From Litchfieldia stipae (lineage in GTDB: Bacteria > Bacillota > Bacilli > Bacillales > Bacillaceae_L): 64,000 nucleotides of DNA. The notes under the pieces are model-generated. The model ran no database searches. It was not told where the DNA came from and was given only the letters and a program-made list of their open reading frames with translations. Below are positions 55,299-63,960 of the stretch, in pieces; within the stretch, counting starts at the first letter, position 1, and the number at the start of each line of letters is the position of its first letter. Location of the stretch: contig NZ_JACYHA010000003.1 in NCBI RefSeq assembly GCF_014837155.1, positions 186,001 through 250,000 of the forward strand, read 5' to 3'. The position numbers were made by a program, and so were the translations under genes.

Positions 55299-55781
55299 AT
55301 GGACATGAAGGTTGAACGCTTATTACTAAACTATAAGACACTCGAAGAATTCAAAAAGTTTAAAGAATACGGATTACAAGAGCTCTCAATGCTTGAAGAT
55401 TTACAAGCAAATATTATTGAAAACGATAGCGAATCCCCCTTTTATGGTATTTATTTTGGAGGTAAACTAGTAGCAAGAATGAGTTTATACCGCGTAGACA
55501 AAAAGTTCGATAAGTATTTTTCTCCTCCACAAGACTACCTTGAACTATGGAAGTTAGAGGTGTTACCACCCTACCAAGGCAAAGGATTTGGAAAAGCTCT
55601 AGTAGATTATGCAAAAAGAAAAGGGCTACCTATTAAAACGAATCGAAGAATACAGTCCGGAGAGTTTTGGAAGAAGATGGGCTTTACTCCTGTAACATAT
55701 GATATGGAAAGAGATTTAGGTGAAAATCCATTGGTTTGGTATCCAGAAGGGGTCACTGAACAAACAAAGACTGAATCCTAA
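55299..55781 (+). CDS. ylbP: GNAT-family N-acetyltransferase YlbP
   Basis: 160-residue GNAT protein. The acetyl-CoA loop appears as LEVLPPYQGKGFGKALVDYAKRKG-type sequence (Q-G-K-G-F-G-K) near residue 100, preceded by beta strands with LELWKLEVLP. The substrate is unknown. I start at ATG 55299 with GAGAGGA upstream; a TTG directly before it is in frame. It is divergent from panE and followed by MITE copy 3, the same neighbourhood as in B. subtilis apart from the element. Confidence 0.85.
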   Translation: MDMKVERLLLNYKTLEEFKKFKEYGLQELSMLEDLQANIIENDSESPFYGIYFGGKLVARMSLYRVDKKFDKYFSPPQDYLELWKLEVLPPYQGKGFGKALVDYAKRKGLPIKTNRRIQSGEFWKKMGFTPVTYDMERDLGENPLVWYPEGVTEQTKTES

Positions 55782-55789
55782 TACATCAA

Positions 55790-55953
55790 GGCTGTTTTCG
55801 TATATATTGTTGCTTTTGATATCGCAGCCTGAATACACTCCGCGTCCTGTGGGAGCCTACTAGTCCCCCGGGAGTCCCCCGTGTATTCAGTCTGCTAGAA
55901 ATCTATTCTCAATTAATTAACCTCAAAAAACAACAAACTTTGAGAAAACAGCC
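55790..55953. mobile_element. MITE-like palindromic element, copy 3 (short form)
   Basis: 164 bp, same orientation as copy 1, with termini GGCTGTTTTC and GAAAACAGCC. It is flanked by TACATCAA on both sides, a perfect 8-bp target duplication. Internal differences from copy 1 are few (ATATCG for ATACCG, CCCCCGGGAG for CCCACGGGAG, AATTAACC for AATTCACC). It lies between the convergent ylbP and gerR, next to their shared terminator. Confidence 0.9.
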
Positions 55954-55959
55954 TACATC

Positions 55960-55998
55960 AAAAGGAGTTAACCCAAGTCACTCGGGTTAACTCCTTTT
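55960..55998. terminator. Bidirectional terminator between ylbP and gerR
   Basis: A perfect 15-bp inverted repeat, AAAAGGAGTTAACCC and its complement, with a 9-base loop and T-runs at both ends. It serves convergent ylbP and gerR. The adjacent MITE inserted between ylbP and this hairpin. Confidence 0.92.
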
Positions 55999-56023
55999 AT
56001 AAATGCGAAGCTAAAATAGCGCT

Positions 56024-56650
56024 TTATTTTTCAATTCGTTCTAAATTTCCATTCCTATCCATTTGGAATTTCACTTTTTTACTTCTTTCGTCTTCTTGAA
56101 GCACAACCATTTTTCTTGCTCGTTCCATAATTTCTATGAGAGCCTTATAATCATCTTCAACAATTTGCAGATTATTTTCTAAAGTTGATTTTTCAGCTAA
56201 TACAACATTTATTTCTTCTTGAAGCTGGCTGATCTTCGATTTCAATTTCTGGTTCTCGATAACAATTGTTTCTAAGTCTCTTTGAGAATTTTCATATTGC
56301 TCTAAAAATGAAATCACATTTTGGATTGTTAAACGCTGATGTTCAGCTTCAATTGTGTTGTTAAAGGATTCTTGTACCTCATCTTGCTGAACCACTTCAT
56401 CCTCCACAATTGGTATTTGTTTTTTCAACTCTTTACGTTGTTTTTTTGCTAACTCAATTCCTGATTTATATTGCTTACGCACATAGGAATTCCATCTAAA
56501 ACCACATGCTGCAGCAGTTCGTGAAAGTTGTCTACCAACTTCCTCAAATGCAGATAATTGAGTTCCCCCTTCTCTTATATATCTTAATACAACTTCAGCA
56601 AGTAATAAGTCTTCATCTTGTGTCCATGCATCTTGACGAGTTGTAGTCAT
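56024..56650 (-). CDS. gerR: Sporulation transcription regulator GerR (RsfA family)
   Basis: 208-residue regulator. The N-terminal Myb/SANT-like DNA-binding region (DAWTQDEDLLLAEVVLRYI, RTAAACGFRWNSYVRKQY) is typical of the RsfA/GerR group, and residues about 105-175 form a long coiled coil. In B. subtilis GerR (YlbO) is made under sigma-E and represses some mother-cell genes; its paralogue RsfA acts in the forespore. The synteny (ylbP-gerR-rpmF) favours gerR. Target genes cannot be read here. Confidence 0.88.
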   Translation of the reverse strand: MTTTRQDAWTQDEDLLLAEVVLRYIREGGTQLSAFEEVGRQLSRTAAACGFRWNSYVRKQYKSGIELAKKQRKELKKQIPIVEDEVVQQDEVQESFNNTIEAEHQRLTIQNVISFLEQYENSQRDLETIVIENQKLKSKISQLQEEINVVLAEKSTLENNLQIVEDDYKALIEIMERARKMVVLQEDERSKKVKFQMDRNGNLERIEK

Positions 56651-56738
56651 ATCTTCCCCTCCTAATATACGTTTTTTCTATACATATGCAAGTAGTAGAA
56701 AAGATAGACTAAAACAACATTCTATGAAATCATAATAC

Positions 56739-56775
56739 AAAAAAAAAATGATATTCCAAATGGAATATCATTTTT
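56739..56775 (-). terminator. Terminator after rpmF
   Basis: On the minus strand ATGATATTCCA and TGGAATATCAT form a perfect 11-bp stem with a 2-base loop, followed by at least eight T residues. It ends the ylbN-rpmF operon. Confidence 0.92.
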
Positions 56776-56789
56776 CATGTTAACGAAGA

Positions 56790-56963
56790 TTAGTCGTTAA
56801 CTACTTCTTTTCCTTTGTATGTTCCACAAGCTTTACATACACGGTGAGCAAGTTTCATTTCACCACAGTTTGGGCATTCTACCATACCTGGTACTGATAA
56901 TTTGAAATGCGTACGACGCTTTCGTTTTGCTGTTTTAGATGTTCTTCTGAAAGGTACAGCCAT
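56790..56963 (-). CDS. rpmF: 50S ribosomal protein L32
   Basis: 57-residue ribosomal protein not long enough for the usual length cut-offs. The protein starts [20 protein letters not shown] and has a zinc ribbon with two CxxC pairs (CPNC at 30-33 and CKAC at 43-46), so this is the zinc-binding form. It is followed by a strong terminator and preceded by ylbN, the almost universal ylbN(yceD)-rpmF pair. The ribosome binding site is AAGGAGG. Confidence 0.98.
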   Translation of the reverse strand: MAVPFRRTSKTAKRKRRTHFKLSVPGMVECPNCGEMKLAHRVCKACGTYKGKEVVND

Positions 56964-57069
56964 ATTCCCACCTCCTTAAAAGATAGTTAAGATGGATATG
57001 AAGGCCGGTAATATGCCGGTTCTTCTTTATCTTTGTGTCATCCTAGATTTGTTTTGAGTGGTTTTTACA

Positions 57070-57594
57070 CTACTCATTTTTCTTGTCGTCATTAAAAAAA
57101 TTCGCAAGACCAGCAAGTCGAGGATCAATTTGCTTTGCTTTATCTTCTTCAGATATCACTTGCCAATCTTCACCTTCTTGCGGTGCTGCTCCCTCAGCAT
57201 TCATGTCTTCACAGAAGACCTGCATCGGTATTTCAAGGATGATAAGTTCCTTTATTACGGGTAACAAATCGACAACGTCTCCTTGAACCTGGTGTGTTTC
57301 TTCGTCAGTATCAAAATCTGACGTATGTCGTAACATAAATGTTTCAGTTGTTGTTATCTCAAACGGATAATGAACATCCACTAACGTTCTAGAACATGGA
57401 AGTATCATCGTTCCGGAAATTGTTAAATGAAAAGTCACTTTTAAAGAACTTAAATCTGCTCGCCCTGTAACATGTACAGGAGAGATATCTCTAATTGAGT
57501 TATTAAGTTCTTTCAGTTCGGTAACATCAACAATCTCATCAATTGATAAACCTTTATGCTGCAACTGATTTAATTGACTAATTGTCCATTCCAT
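57070..57594 (-). CDS. ylbN: YceD/DUF177-family protein YlbN
   Basis: 174-residue protein of the YceD family, which is linked by gene order and in plants to 23S rRNA accumulation. Conserved C(x)n elements are seen as LPCSRTLVDVHYPFE and the VDLLPVIKELIILEIPMQVFC block, ending in DPRLAGLANFF. I chose ATG 57594 (MEWTISQLNQLQ) with AGGTGAT upstream; the frame runs 14 codons further but into promoter sequence. It is co-transcribed with rpmF. Confidence 0.9.
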   Translation of the reverse strand: MEWTISQLNQLQHKGLSIDEIVDVTELKELNNSIRDISPVHVTGRADLSSLKVTFHLTISGTMILPCSRTLVDVHYPFEITTTETFMLRHTSDFDTDEETHQVQGDVVDLLPVIKELIILEIPMQVFCEDMNAEGAAPQEGEDWQVISEEDKAKQIDPRLAGLANFFNDDKKNE

Positions 57595-57621
57595 TGAAAT
57601 CACCTCAAGGCAACAAAGGTA

Positions 57622-57650
57622 ATTATAGCTTTGCATAATATATTTGTCAA
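57622..57650 (-). promoter_or_regulatory. Consensus sigma-A promoter of ylbN-rpmF
   Basis: On the minus strand a perfect TTGACA (57650-57645), a 17-base spacer and a perfect TATAAT (57627-57622), 28 bases before ylbN. It is the only promoter in the window with both consensus hexamers and the ideal spacer, as expected for a ribosomal protein operon. Its -35 overlaps that of the divergent tmcAL promoter. Confidence 0.88.
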
Positions 57651-57672
57651 TATTTTTTCTTTACACTATAAT
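57644..57672 (+). promoter_or_regulatory. Sigma-A promoter of tmcAL
   Basis: TTGTCA (57644-57649), a 17-base spacer and a perfect TATAAT (57667-57672). The leader would be about 143 bases. Five of the six -35 positions are shared with the opposite promoter, so the two cannot be occupied at the same time. Confidence 0.75.
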
Positions 57673-57821
57673 ATAAGCAATTGTTGTTATTTATCAGTTT
57701 TACCATAAATAGATGATAGATAGCAAGTGTACGGTAACTAATACAAGTTTTTCAACTCTTTTAGATAGGAAATTTACTTACTTACTAATACACTTTAAAA
57801 GTATTGAAAGGAGAATTCAAA

Positions 57822-59066
57822 TTGAAAGCAGTTGGTGTTATTGTTGAATATAATCCTTTTCATAATGGTCATAAGTTCCATTTAAACCAATCAAAGCTTC
57901 AGACGGATGCTGACATTGCGATTGCAGTCATGAGTGGAAATTTCCTTCAACGCGGTGAGCCAGCTCTTGTATCTAAATGGTCTAGGACAAAAATGGCATT
58001 GGAAAATGGTGTCGATATTGTCGTTGAATTACCTTATGACTTTGCCACTCAAAAAGCAGAAACTTTTGCAAATGGAGCGGTAGCAATCCTGAATCAATTA
58101 CGGTGTGATTATTTATGCTTTGGAAGTGAACATGGCTCGATCATTGAATTTAACAATACAGTCGACTTAATGAATAAAAACCAGTCATCATTCAATGAAA
58201 TGGTTCGCCAAGAAATGAAGCAAGGAATAAGTTATCCTACAGCTACTTCTATTGCTTATCATTCACTTAATCCAGACTCAGCATACATTGACCTAACGAC
58301 CCCAAATAATATCCTGGGATTCCATTACGTCAAAGCTATTTATGAGCAAGAAAGTAAGATGACTCCTTTTACTATTCAGAGATCAAATGCGAACTATCAT
58401 GATGAAACTTTTTCATCCTCAACCATTGCTAGTGCAACAAGCATTCGCAAAGCGTTGTTTTCTGATTTAAAGGGCCTTCAAGAAATCACAAATTACATTC
58501 CAACAAATACTGGGTCACTACTCAAACAATATATAACGAAGTACGGGCGATTTCATCAATGGGAGAATTATTTTGATCTGTTAAAATATAAAATACTCAC
58601 TACCTCTGCGAGCGAATTAGCTAATCTATATGAAATAGAAGAAGGATTAGAGCACCGATTCAAGAACGAAATGTTGGCTTCTCATTCCTTCCATGAATTT
58701 ATGGAGAAAATAAAAACCAAACGTTATACATGGACACGTCTTCAAAGGGCTTGTTTACATATCTTAACTAATACGAGTAAAGCAGACATGAAAACAGGGG
58801 CTGCAGATATGCATCTTCCAAGCTACATCCGTCTACTAGGCATGTCACAAAAAGGGCAATCTTACCTCAGTTCAATAAAAAAAGAGATAGAGCTACCTCT
58901 TATCTCAAAGCTTTCAGCATTCAATAATGAACAAATTAAACTAGACATAAATGCATCATACGCCTACTCGATGGGCTTTCCAGAGCCATTACGTTCGAAA
59001 TTCATCAAAGAAGAATTCTCAACTCCCCCAATTCGCTATGATGAAAATAAGAAAACTTACTCTTGA
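57822..59066 (+). CDS. tmcAL: tRNA(Met) cytidine acetate ligase TmcAL
   Basis: Makes N4-acetylcytidine at the wobble base of elongator tRNA-Met from acetate and ATP, through acetyl-AMP. The nucleotidyltransferase motif VEYNPFHNGHKFHL is at the N-terminus, followed by AVMSGNFLQRGEPALVSKW and FGSEHG; the late TWTRLQRACLHILTN is typical. I chose TTG 57822 (AAAGGAG eight bases upstream), giving 414 residues as in B. subtilis YlbM; the frame opens six codons earlier at another TTG inside the ribosome binding site. Confidence 0.95.
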   Translation: MKAVGVIVEYNPFHNGHKFHLNQSKLQTDADIAIAVMSGNFLQRGEPALVSKWSRTKMALENGVDIVVELPYDFATQKAETFANGAVAILNQLRCDYLCFGSEHGSIIEFNNTVDLMNKNQSSFNEMVRQEMKQGISYPTATSIAYHSLNPDSAYIDLTTPNNILGFHYVKAIYEQESKMTPFTIQRSNANYHDETFSSSTIASATSIRKALFSDLKGLQEITNYIPTNTGSLLKQYITKYGRFHQWENYFDLLKYKILTTSASELANLYEIEEGLEHRFKNEMLASHSFHEFMEKIKTKRYTWTRLQRACLHILTNTSKADMKTGAADMHLPSYIRLLGMSQKGQSYLSSIKKEIELPLISKLSAFNNEQIKLDINASYAYSMGFPEPLRSKFIKEEFSTPPIRYDENKKTYS

Positions 59067-59136
59067 ACTACCCCCACCTGTCGTTGGGCTTCGCTCTTCA
59101 CACAACTGAGGAGGCAGTTTTCTGTCGGAAAATGAT

Positions 59137-59168
59137 AAAAAAATGAAGCAAATTTGCTTCATTTTTTT
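59137..59168. terminator. Bidirectional terminator between tmcAL and ylbL
   Basis: A perfect 16-bp-arm palindrome: seven A, ATGAAGCAA... and its complement ending in seven T. It overlaps the last codons of ylbL, whose C-terminal Lys-Lys and stop are encoded in the A-run. It serves both convergent genes. Confidence 0.92.
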
Positions 59169-60172
59169 ATTGATTCCAAATATTCGCGAGCATCCGAAAA
59201 TGTATCAACCGGAACAATCTTCATCTCACTTTTAATTTTCTTTGCTGTTGCTACAGCCTCATTATAATTAGACCCTTTTGCCCCTTCTTCATTTGGTGCA
59301 AAAAAGATATCAACTCCAGAAGAATCTGCTGCAACTATTTTTTGTGAGATACCACCAATTCGACCTACCTTTCCAGTATCATCTATCGAACCAGTACCCG
59401 CTATCTGATATCCATTTGTTATATCTTCTTCTACTAACTGATTATAAATTTCAAGTGAAAACATTAACCCTGCACTCGGACCACCAATTTGTTCGGTATC
59501 AATTTTCACTTCAGGTTCAGTAGTTACCTCTCGATCCGTCACTAATGCAATACCTACACCGACTTTTTTTGGATCGTCTGGAAACGGTGAAATGGAGATA
59601 CTTTCAGAACGTTCACTACCGTCCCGCTCAATGGTTAACTGAATTTCCTCTCCCTCTTCCTTTGTACTTACATACTCAATAAACTCATCTGAGGTGTGGA
59701 ATTGCTTTCCATCCACTTCATAAATTCTATCACCTGGCTTTAATTTCCCCTCTGCTGGCATACCAGCAACAATACTCATGACATAAATTCCATTATACTT
59801 ATAATCCACTTTTTTATTTGCATGATGAAATGCCACAATGACAGCAGATTCCTGTGAATCCTCCATTAGATGCAATTGTCGATTCGTGTATTCAGAGTCA
59901 CTTTCACCTTCGCGCCTTATATCTTCGGTAGGATAGATCATATGAAACTCACTCATTTTTGCATATAAATAAGTAAAGATATTCGCTTTCCCCATTCTAA
60001 CTGTTGTTAACATAAAACTTCCTTCTTCACCATACCCATCTTCTACTTGGATAATCGGATGTAGCTCTTGGGCCATTCCTGGTTTAGTTATGTAATATGG
60101 TAGTTGAACAAATGTTAAAATCACTACGATTCCAACTAGTATAGTGAGTATTCTAAAGTAGGACTTATTCAT
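59159..60172 (-). CDS. ylbL: PDZ-containing Lon-type serine protease YlbL (SdrC/YlbL family)
   Basis: 337-residue membrane-anchored protease: one N-terminal segment (about 7-28), a PDZ domain (about 125-195, VAGMPAEGKLKPGDRIYEVDG) and a Lon-type proteolytic domain with the Ser233-Lys278 dyad (GGPSAGLMF and GGISQKIV). In B. subtilis YlbL degrades the SOS division inhibitor YneA together with CtpA. It overlaps ylbK by eight bases. The family is also widespread in actinobacteria. Confidence 0.93.
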   Translation of the reverse strand: MNKSYFRILTILVGIVVILTFVQLPYYITKPGMAQELHPIIQVEDGYGEEGSFMLTTVRMGKANIFTYLYAKMSEFHMIYPTEDIRREGESDSEYTNRQLHLMEDSQESAVIVAFHHANKKVDYKYNGIYVMSIVAGMPAEGKLKPGDRIYEVDGKQFHTSDEFIEYVSTKEEGEEIQLTIERDGSERSESISISPFPDDPKKVGVGIALVTDREVTTEPEVKIDTEQIGGPSAGLMFSLEIYNQLVEEDITNGYQIAGTGSIDDTGKVGRIGGISQKIVAADSSGVDIFFAPNEEGAKGSNYNEAVATAKKIKSEMKIVPVDTFSDAREYLESIKK

Positions 60173-60971
60173 CTTTTTGCTTTTTCTCCTTCCAATCCTC
60201 GATCACAGCTTTAATTTGCGGAACCATCAATCTAGCTGAATCCTCTCCAGTTTTTATAATCTCCTCAATATTTGTAAATGCACGAGTACTATATTGAGTA
60301 ACAAGTGGCCGAATCATAATATCAGCGTCCATTACTTTATGATTGACCACCTCATTCTGCATAATTTCAATACTTTGTAAGATGACATCATAAATCGAAG
60401 TGATATCCTCAATGATTTTTACAGATGAGACATCGATTGCAATAACAATATCCGCCCCCATATCTTTAACAACTGAAATTGGGACCTTATCAATTACACC
60501 ACCATCAATTAAGATACGACCATCAATTCTCTCAGGTACAAATATACCTGGAATAGAAATACTAGCACGTACCGCGCTTGCTACTGGACCCTGGTTAAAG
60601 ATCACTCTTTCAGCCTTCAACAAATCTGTTGCAACAATTGAAAGAGGTATATCTAATTCCTCAATATTTTTGTTTTTTGTAAACATCCTTATAAGTTCTT
60701 TTACACGATTCCCTGCAATAAAGCCCATCTTTGGGACGGTAAAGTCCAAATAGTATTTCCGCTTAAATGCTGAAGAAATTTTATATAATTTATCAATATC
60801 GAGTCCAGAAGTATATAAAGCCCCTACCAATGCTCCCATGCTACTTCCAGCAATAAGATCTATCGGTATATTTTCTTCATTTAGAACTTTAATTACTCCT
60901 AGATGAGCAAATCCTCTAGCACCACCTGACCCTAGTGCTAATCCGATTTTAGGATGGTACAATTTTTCCAC
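60165..60971 (-). CDS. ylbK: Patatin-like phospholipase YlbK
   Basis: 268-residue patatin-domain hydrolase (RssA group). The oxyanion hole is LGSGGARGFAHLG (11-23), the nucleophile serine lies in AGSSMGALVG (about 43) and the catalytic Asp in LIDGGVIDKVP. The physiological substrate is unknown; family members are acyl hydrolases. It heads the ylbK-ylbL pair and is divergent from ylbJ. Confidence 0.9.
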   Translation of the reverse strand: MEKLYHPKIGLALGSGGARGFAHLGVIKVLNEENIPIDLIAGSSMGALVGALYTSGLDIDKLYKISSAFKRKYYLDFTVPKMGFIAGNRVKELIRMFTKNKNIEELDIPLSIVATDLLKAERVIFNQGPVASAVRASISIPGIFVPERIDGRILIDGGVIDKVPISVVKDMGADIVIAIDVSSVKIIEDITSIYDVILQSIEIMQNEVVNHKVMDADIMIRPLVTQYSTRAFTNIEEIIKTGEDSARLMVPQIKAVIEDWKEKKQKDE

Positions 60972-61165
60972 CTCATTTCCGCTTTATCCCTACATATAAA
61001 GCTGATTAGAAATATCTTGTACAATCTTATGGTCTAAACTGAGACCCTATACACGTATATTGATATATATATAAATTATCTTCTTCAACTAGACCGGTAA
61101 CTCTTTCATTTTACCACTACGTTTTAGAGACTGTATAGAAAGAAGATTTATGGGAGGAAGAACGA

Positions 61166-62389
61166 TTGTTATACTCAAAACTTAAAACGATATTTTTAGC
61201 ATCTGGTGCATTATTCTTAGCGATCGCCCTTATTTCATTTCCAAAAAGTTCATTAGATGCTTCCATCAGGGGACTTGAAATGTGGTGGGAGGTGGTCTTT
61301 CCTTCATTACTTCCTTTTTTCATCGTTTCAGAATTATTAATTGGTTTTGGGATTGTGAAATTTATTGGAGTATTACTTGAACCTCTCATGAGACCCTTAT
61401 TTAGAGTACCTGGAGTTGGGGGCTTTGTCTGGGTGATGGGACTTGCCTCTGGTTTCCCAGCTGGCGCAAAATTCACAGCTCGCCTAAGACAAGAAAAGCA
61501 ATTAACAGCTTACGAAGCGGAAAGATTAGTTTCATTTACAAATGCATCAAACCCTTTATTTATTTTCGGTGCCATTGCGGTTGGTTTTTTTCACAACCCT
61601 CAAGTTGGAATCATCTTAGCAGTTGCTCATTATGTAGGTAATATTTGTGTGGGGCTTATTATGAGATTTCATGGTCCTAATGAAAAGAGAAAGGATGAAG
61701 AGTCAAAGAACGGTTCACAAATTAGAGAAGCCTTCAGAGCTTTACATCACACTCGTCTTTCAGAAAAAAGACCATTTGGAAAAATGCTTGGAGATGCCGT
61801 CACATCCTCTATACAAACATTGCTAATGGTAGGTGGGTTTATCATCCTCTTTTCTGTTTTTAATAACCTACTATCATTAGTTAACATTACTGAAGCTATT
61901 TCTCTTGTATTATCATATGTATTAAAACTCTTTACTCTACCTGTTGAATTAGCAACTCCTTTAATCTCAGGTATATTTGAAATTACATTAGGAAGCCAAA
62001 TGGCTAGTAGCACTGAAGAAGCTTCATTATTCTTTCAAATCATTATCACTAGCTTTATCTTAGGATTTTCGGGACTTTCTGTACAAGCACAGGTTGCAAG
62101 TATCCTAGCTGATACAGATATCCGTTTCAAACCATTCTTTTTTGCACGAATCATACATGGTTTTATCTCAGCATTTTTAGTACTGATCTTATGGAAGCCA
62201 CTTCACATTCATCTTCAAGATCCTGCAAATGCAAATCATGCCATTGCTGTGTTTTTCCAGAGTCATACAGAAAGCTGGATTGTTCCATTTTGGAATATGA
62301 TGGCACAATACGGACCAATTATCACGATTATTTCATTGGCTATTTACATTTTCTTGTATGCTCTAAGAATGCAAAGTCATTCTAGGTAA
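61166..62389 (+). CDS. ylbJ: Sporulation integral membrane protein YlbJ
   Basis: 407-residue polytopic membrane protein with a nucleoside-recognition (Gate) domain. Conserved stretches include GLEMWWEVVFPSLLPFFI, MGLASGFPAGAKFTARL and the late FSGLSVQAQVASIL. In B. subtilis ylbJ is made under sigma-E in the mother cell and is needed for heat-resistant spores; the transported molecule is unknown. The start is TTG with GGGAGG eight bases upstream. Divergent from ylbK, convergent with coaD. Confidence 0.93.
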   Translation: MLYSKLKTIFLASGALFLAIALISFPKSSLDASIRGLEMWWEVVFPSLLPFFIVSELLIGFGIVKFIGVLLEPLMRPLFRVPGVGGFVWVMGLASGFPAGAKFTARLRQEKQLTAYEAERLVSFTNASNPLFIFGAIAVGFFHNPQVGIILAVAHYVGNICVGLIMRFHGPNEKRKDEESKNGSQIREAFRALHHTRLSEKRPFGKMLGDAVTSSIQTLLMVGGFIILFSVFNNLLSLVNITEAISLVLSYVLKLFTLPVELATPLISGIFEITLGSQMASSTEEASLFFQIIITSFILGFSGLSVQAQVASILADTDIRFKPFFFARIIHGFISAFLVLILWKPLHIHLQDPANANHAIAVFFQSHTESWIVPFWNMMAQYGPIITIISLAIYIFLYALRMQSHSR

Positions 62390-62394
62390 ATATT

Positions 62395-62418
62395 AAGAGG
62401 CTGTCTCATGACAGCCTC

Positions 62419-62421
<3 letters not shown>
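62395..62421. terminator. Bidirectional terminator between ylbJ and coaD
   Basis: AAGAGGCTGTC and GACAGCCTCTT form a perfect 11-bp stem around a 4-base loop, with short AT-rich tails on both sides. It lies in the 29-base gap between convergent ylbJ and coaD. Confidence 0.85.
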
Positions 62422-63472
<1,051 letters not shown>

Positions 63473-63612
63473 AAATAATCACCACATTTTATTCATATAT
63501 TCTAGCTATCAACCATTCATATCCTACCATAAACATATCTATGATGCCACACTCCAATAGGTCAGAGGTCAAAAACACTTAAGTCCCAATATTAAAAAAA
63601 TCTAAACTAGAT

Positions 63613-63643
63613 GTATAGCAGAATCTCTATTGGTCATAATTAG
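63613..63643 (+). promoter_or_regulatory. Forespore-type (sigma-F/sigma-G) promoter of the csfG-like RNA
   Basis: GTATA (63613-63617), a 14-base spacer and GGTCATAAT (63632-63640), a full match to the sigma-F -10 pattern GGnnAnAnT. The CATAATTA inside it also resembles a sigma-G -10, 17 bases from the same -35. The layout is the same as that at sigG in this window. Confidence 0.72.
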
Positions 63644-63645
63644 TA

Positions 63646-63823
63646 AAGACAACATCTATCGTGATGTTGTTGCCAACCGCGGAGAAGACTTACGTTTCCC
63701 CATAAGTTCTTCCTCCGGTTTCTCCTCTCCCTTTGCCTTCTACCATGAAAAGGTTTGTGATCGTAACAAATATCTCATGGATATAGAAGGACCCTGCAGA
63801 ACTCGTTTCTGCAGGGTTTTTTT
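63646..63823 (+). ncRNA. csfG: Small structured RNA, probable CsfG
   Basis: Read from the plus strand, the region after the promoter forms four stem-loops. Hairpin 1 has arms ACAACATC/GATGTTGT (63649-63670). Hairpin 2 (63675-63720) is imperfect and has a TTTCCCC loop. Hairpin 3 has arms CCTTCTA-CCATGA/TCATGG-TAGAAGG (63736-63790), with an inner TTTGT/ACAAA. The terminator has arms CCCTGCAGA/TCTGCAGGG and seven T (63792-63823). Pyrimidine-rich single strands (TTTCTCCTCTCCCTTT) lie between. CsfG is a conserved forespore small RNA in the ylbG-ylbH gap of B. subtilis; here the RNA lies next to rsmD (ylbH). Start is inferred from the promoter. Confidence 0.8.
63792..63823 (+). terminator. Terminator of the csfG-like RNA
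   Basis: CCCTGCAGA, a 7-base loop, TCTGCAGGG and TTTTTTT: a perfect 9-bp GC-rich stem with U-tail on the plus strand. Confidence 0.9.
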
Positions 63824-63827
63824 GTTA

Positions 63828-63960
63828 AGGATGTTTTCGTATATTTTATTGTTTTAAAACCGCGTCCTGTGGGGTCTCACTTTGCCCACTCGTCCCGAGG
63901 GAGTCTTGAGTGTATTCAGACTGCTAGAGAACTCATTTCAAATTGTAACAGACTTTCTTA
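63828..63960. mobile_element. Degenerate MITE-like element, copy 4
   Basis: A decayed relative of copies 1-3. It starts AGGATGTTTTCGTATATTTT (against AGGCTGTTTTCGTATATATT), keeps CCGCGTCCTGTGGGG, TCTCACTTTG from the long-form insert, GGGAGTCTTGAGTGTATTCAGACTGCTAGA and a rough CATTTCAAATT tail. The right terminus is not recognisable. It immediately follows the csfG-like terminator. 63961-64000 shows nothing recognisable. Confidence 0.7.

Noticed and set aside
61021-61100. Possible sigma-E promoter upstream of ylbJ
   Set aside because: CTATACACG and GTATATT words occur, but no pair has the right spacing and order for the sigma-E consensus; sigma-E control is expected from the family only.
63630-63857. 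75-codon plus-strand frame downstream of rsmD
   Set aside because: It lies across the hairpins and terminator of the csfG-like RNA and runs into the degenerate MITE; no ribosome binding site or recognisable protein features.
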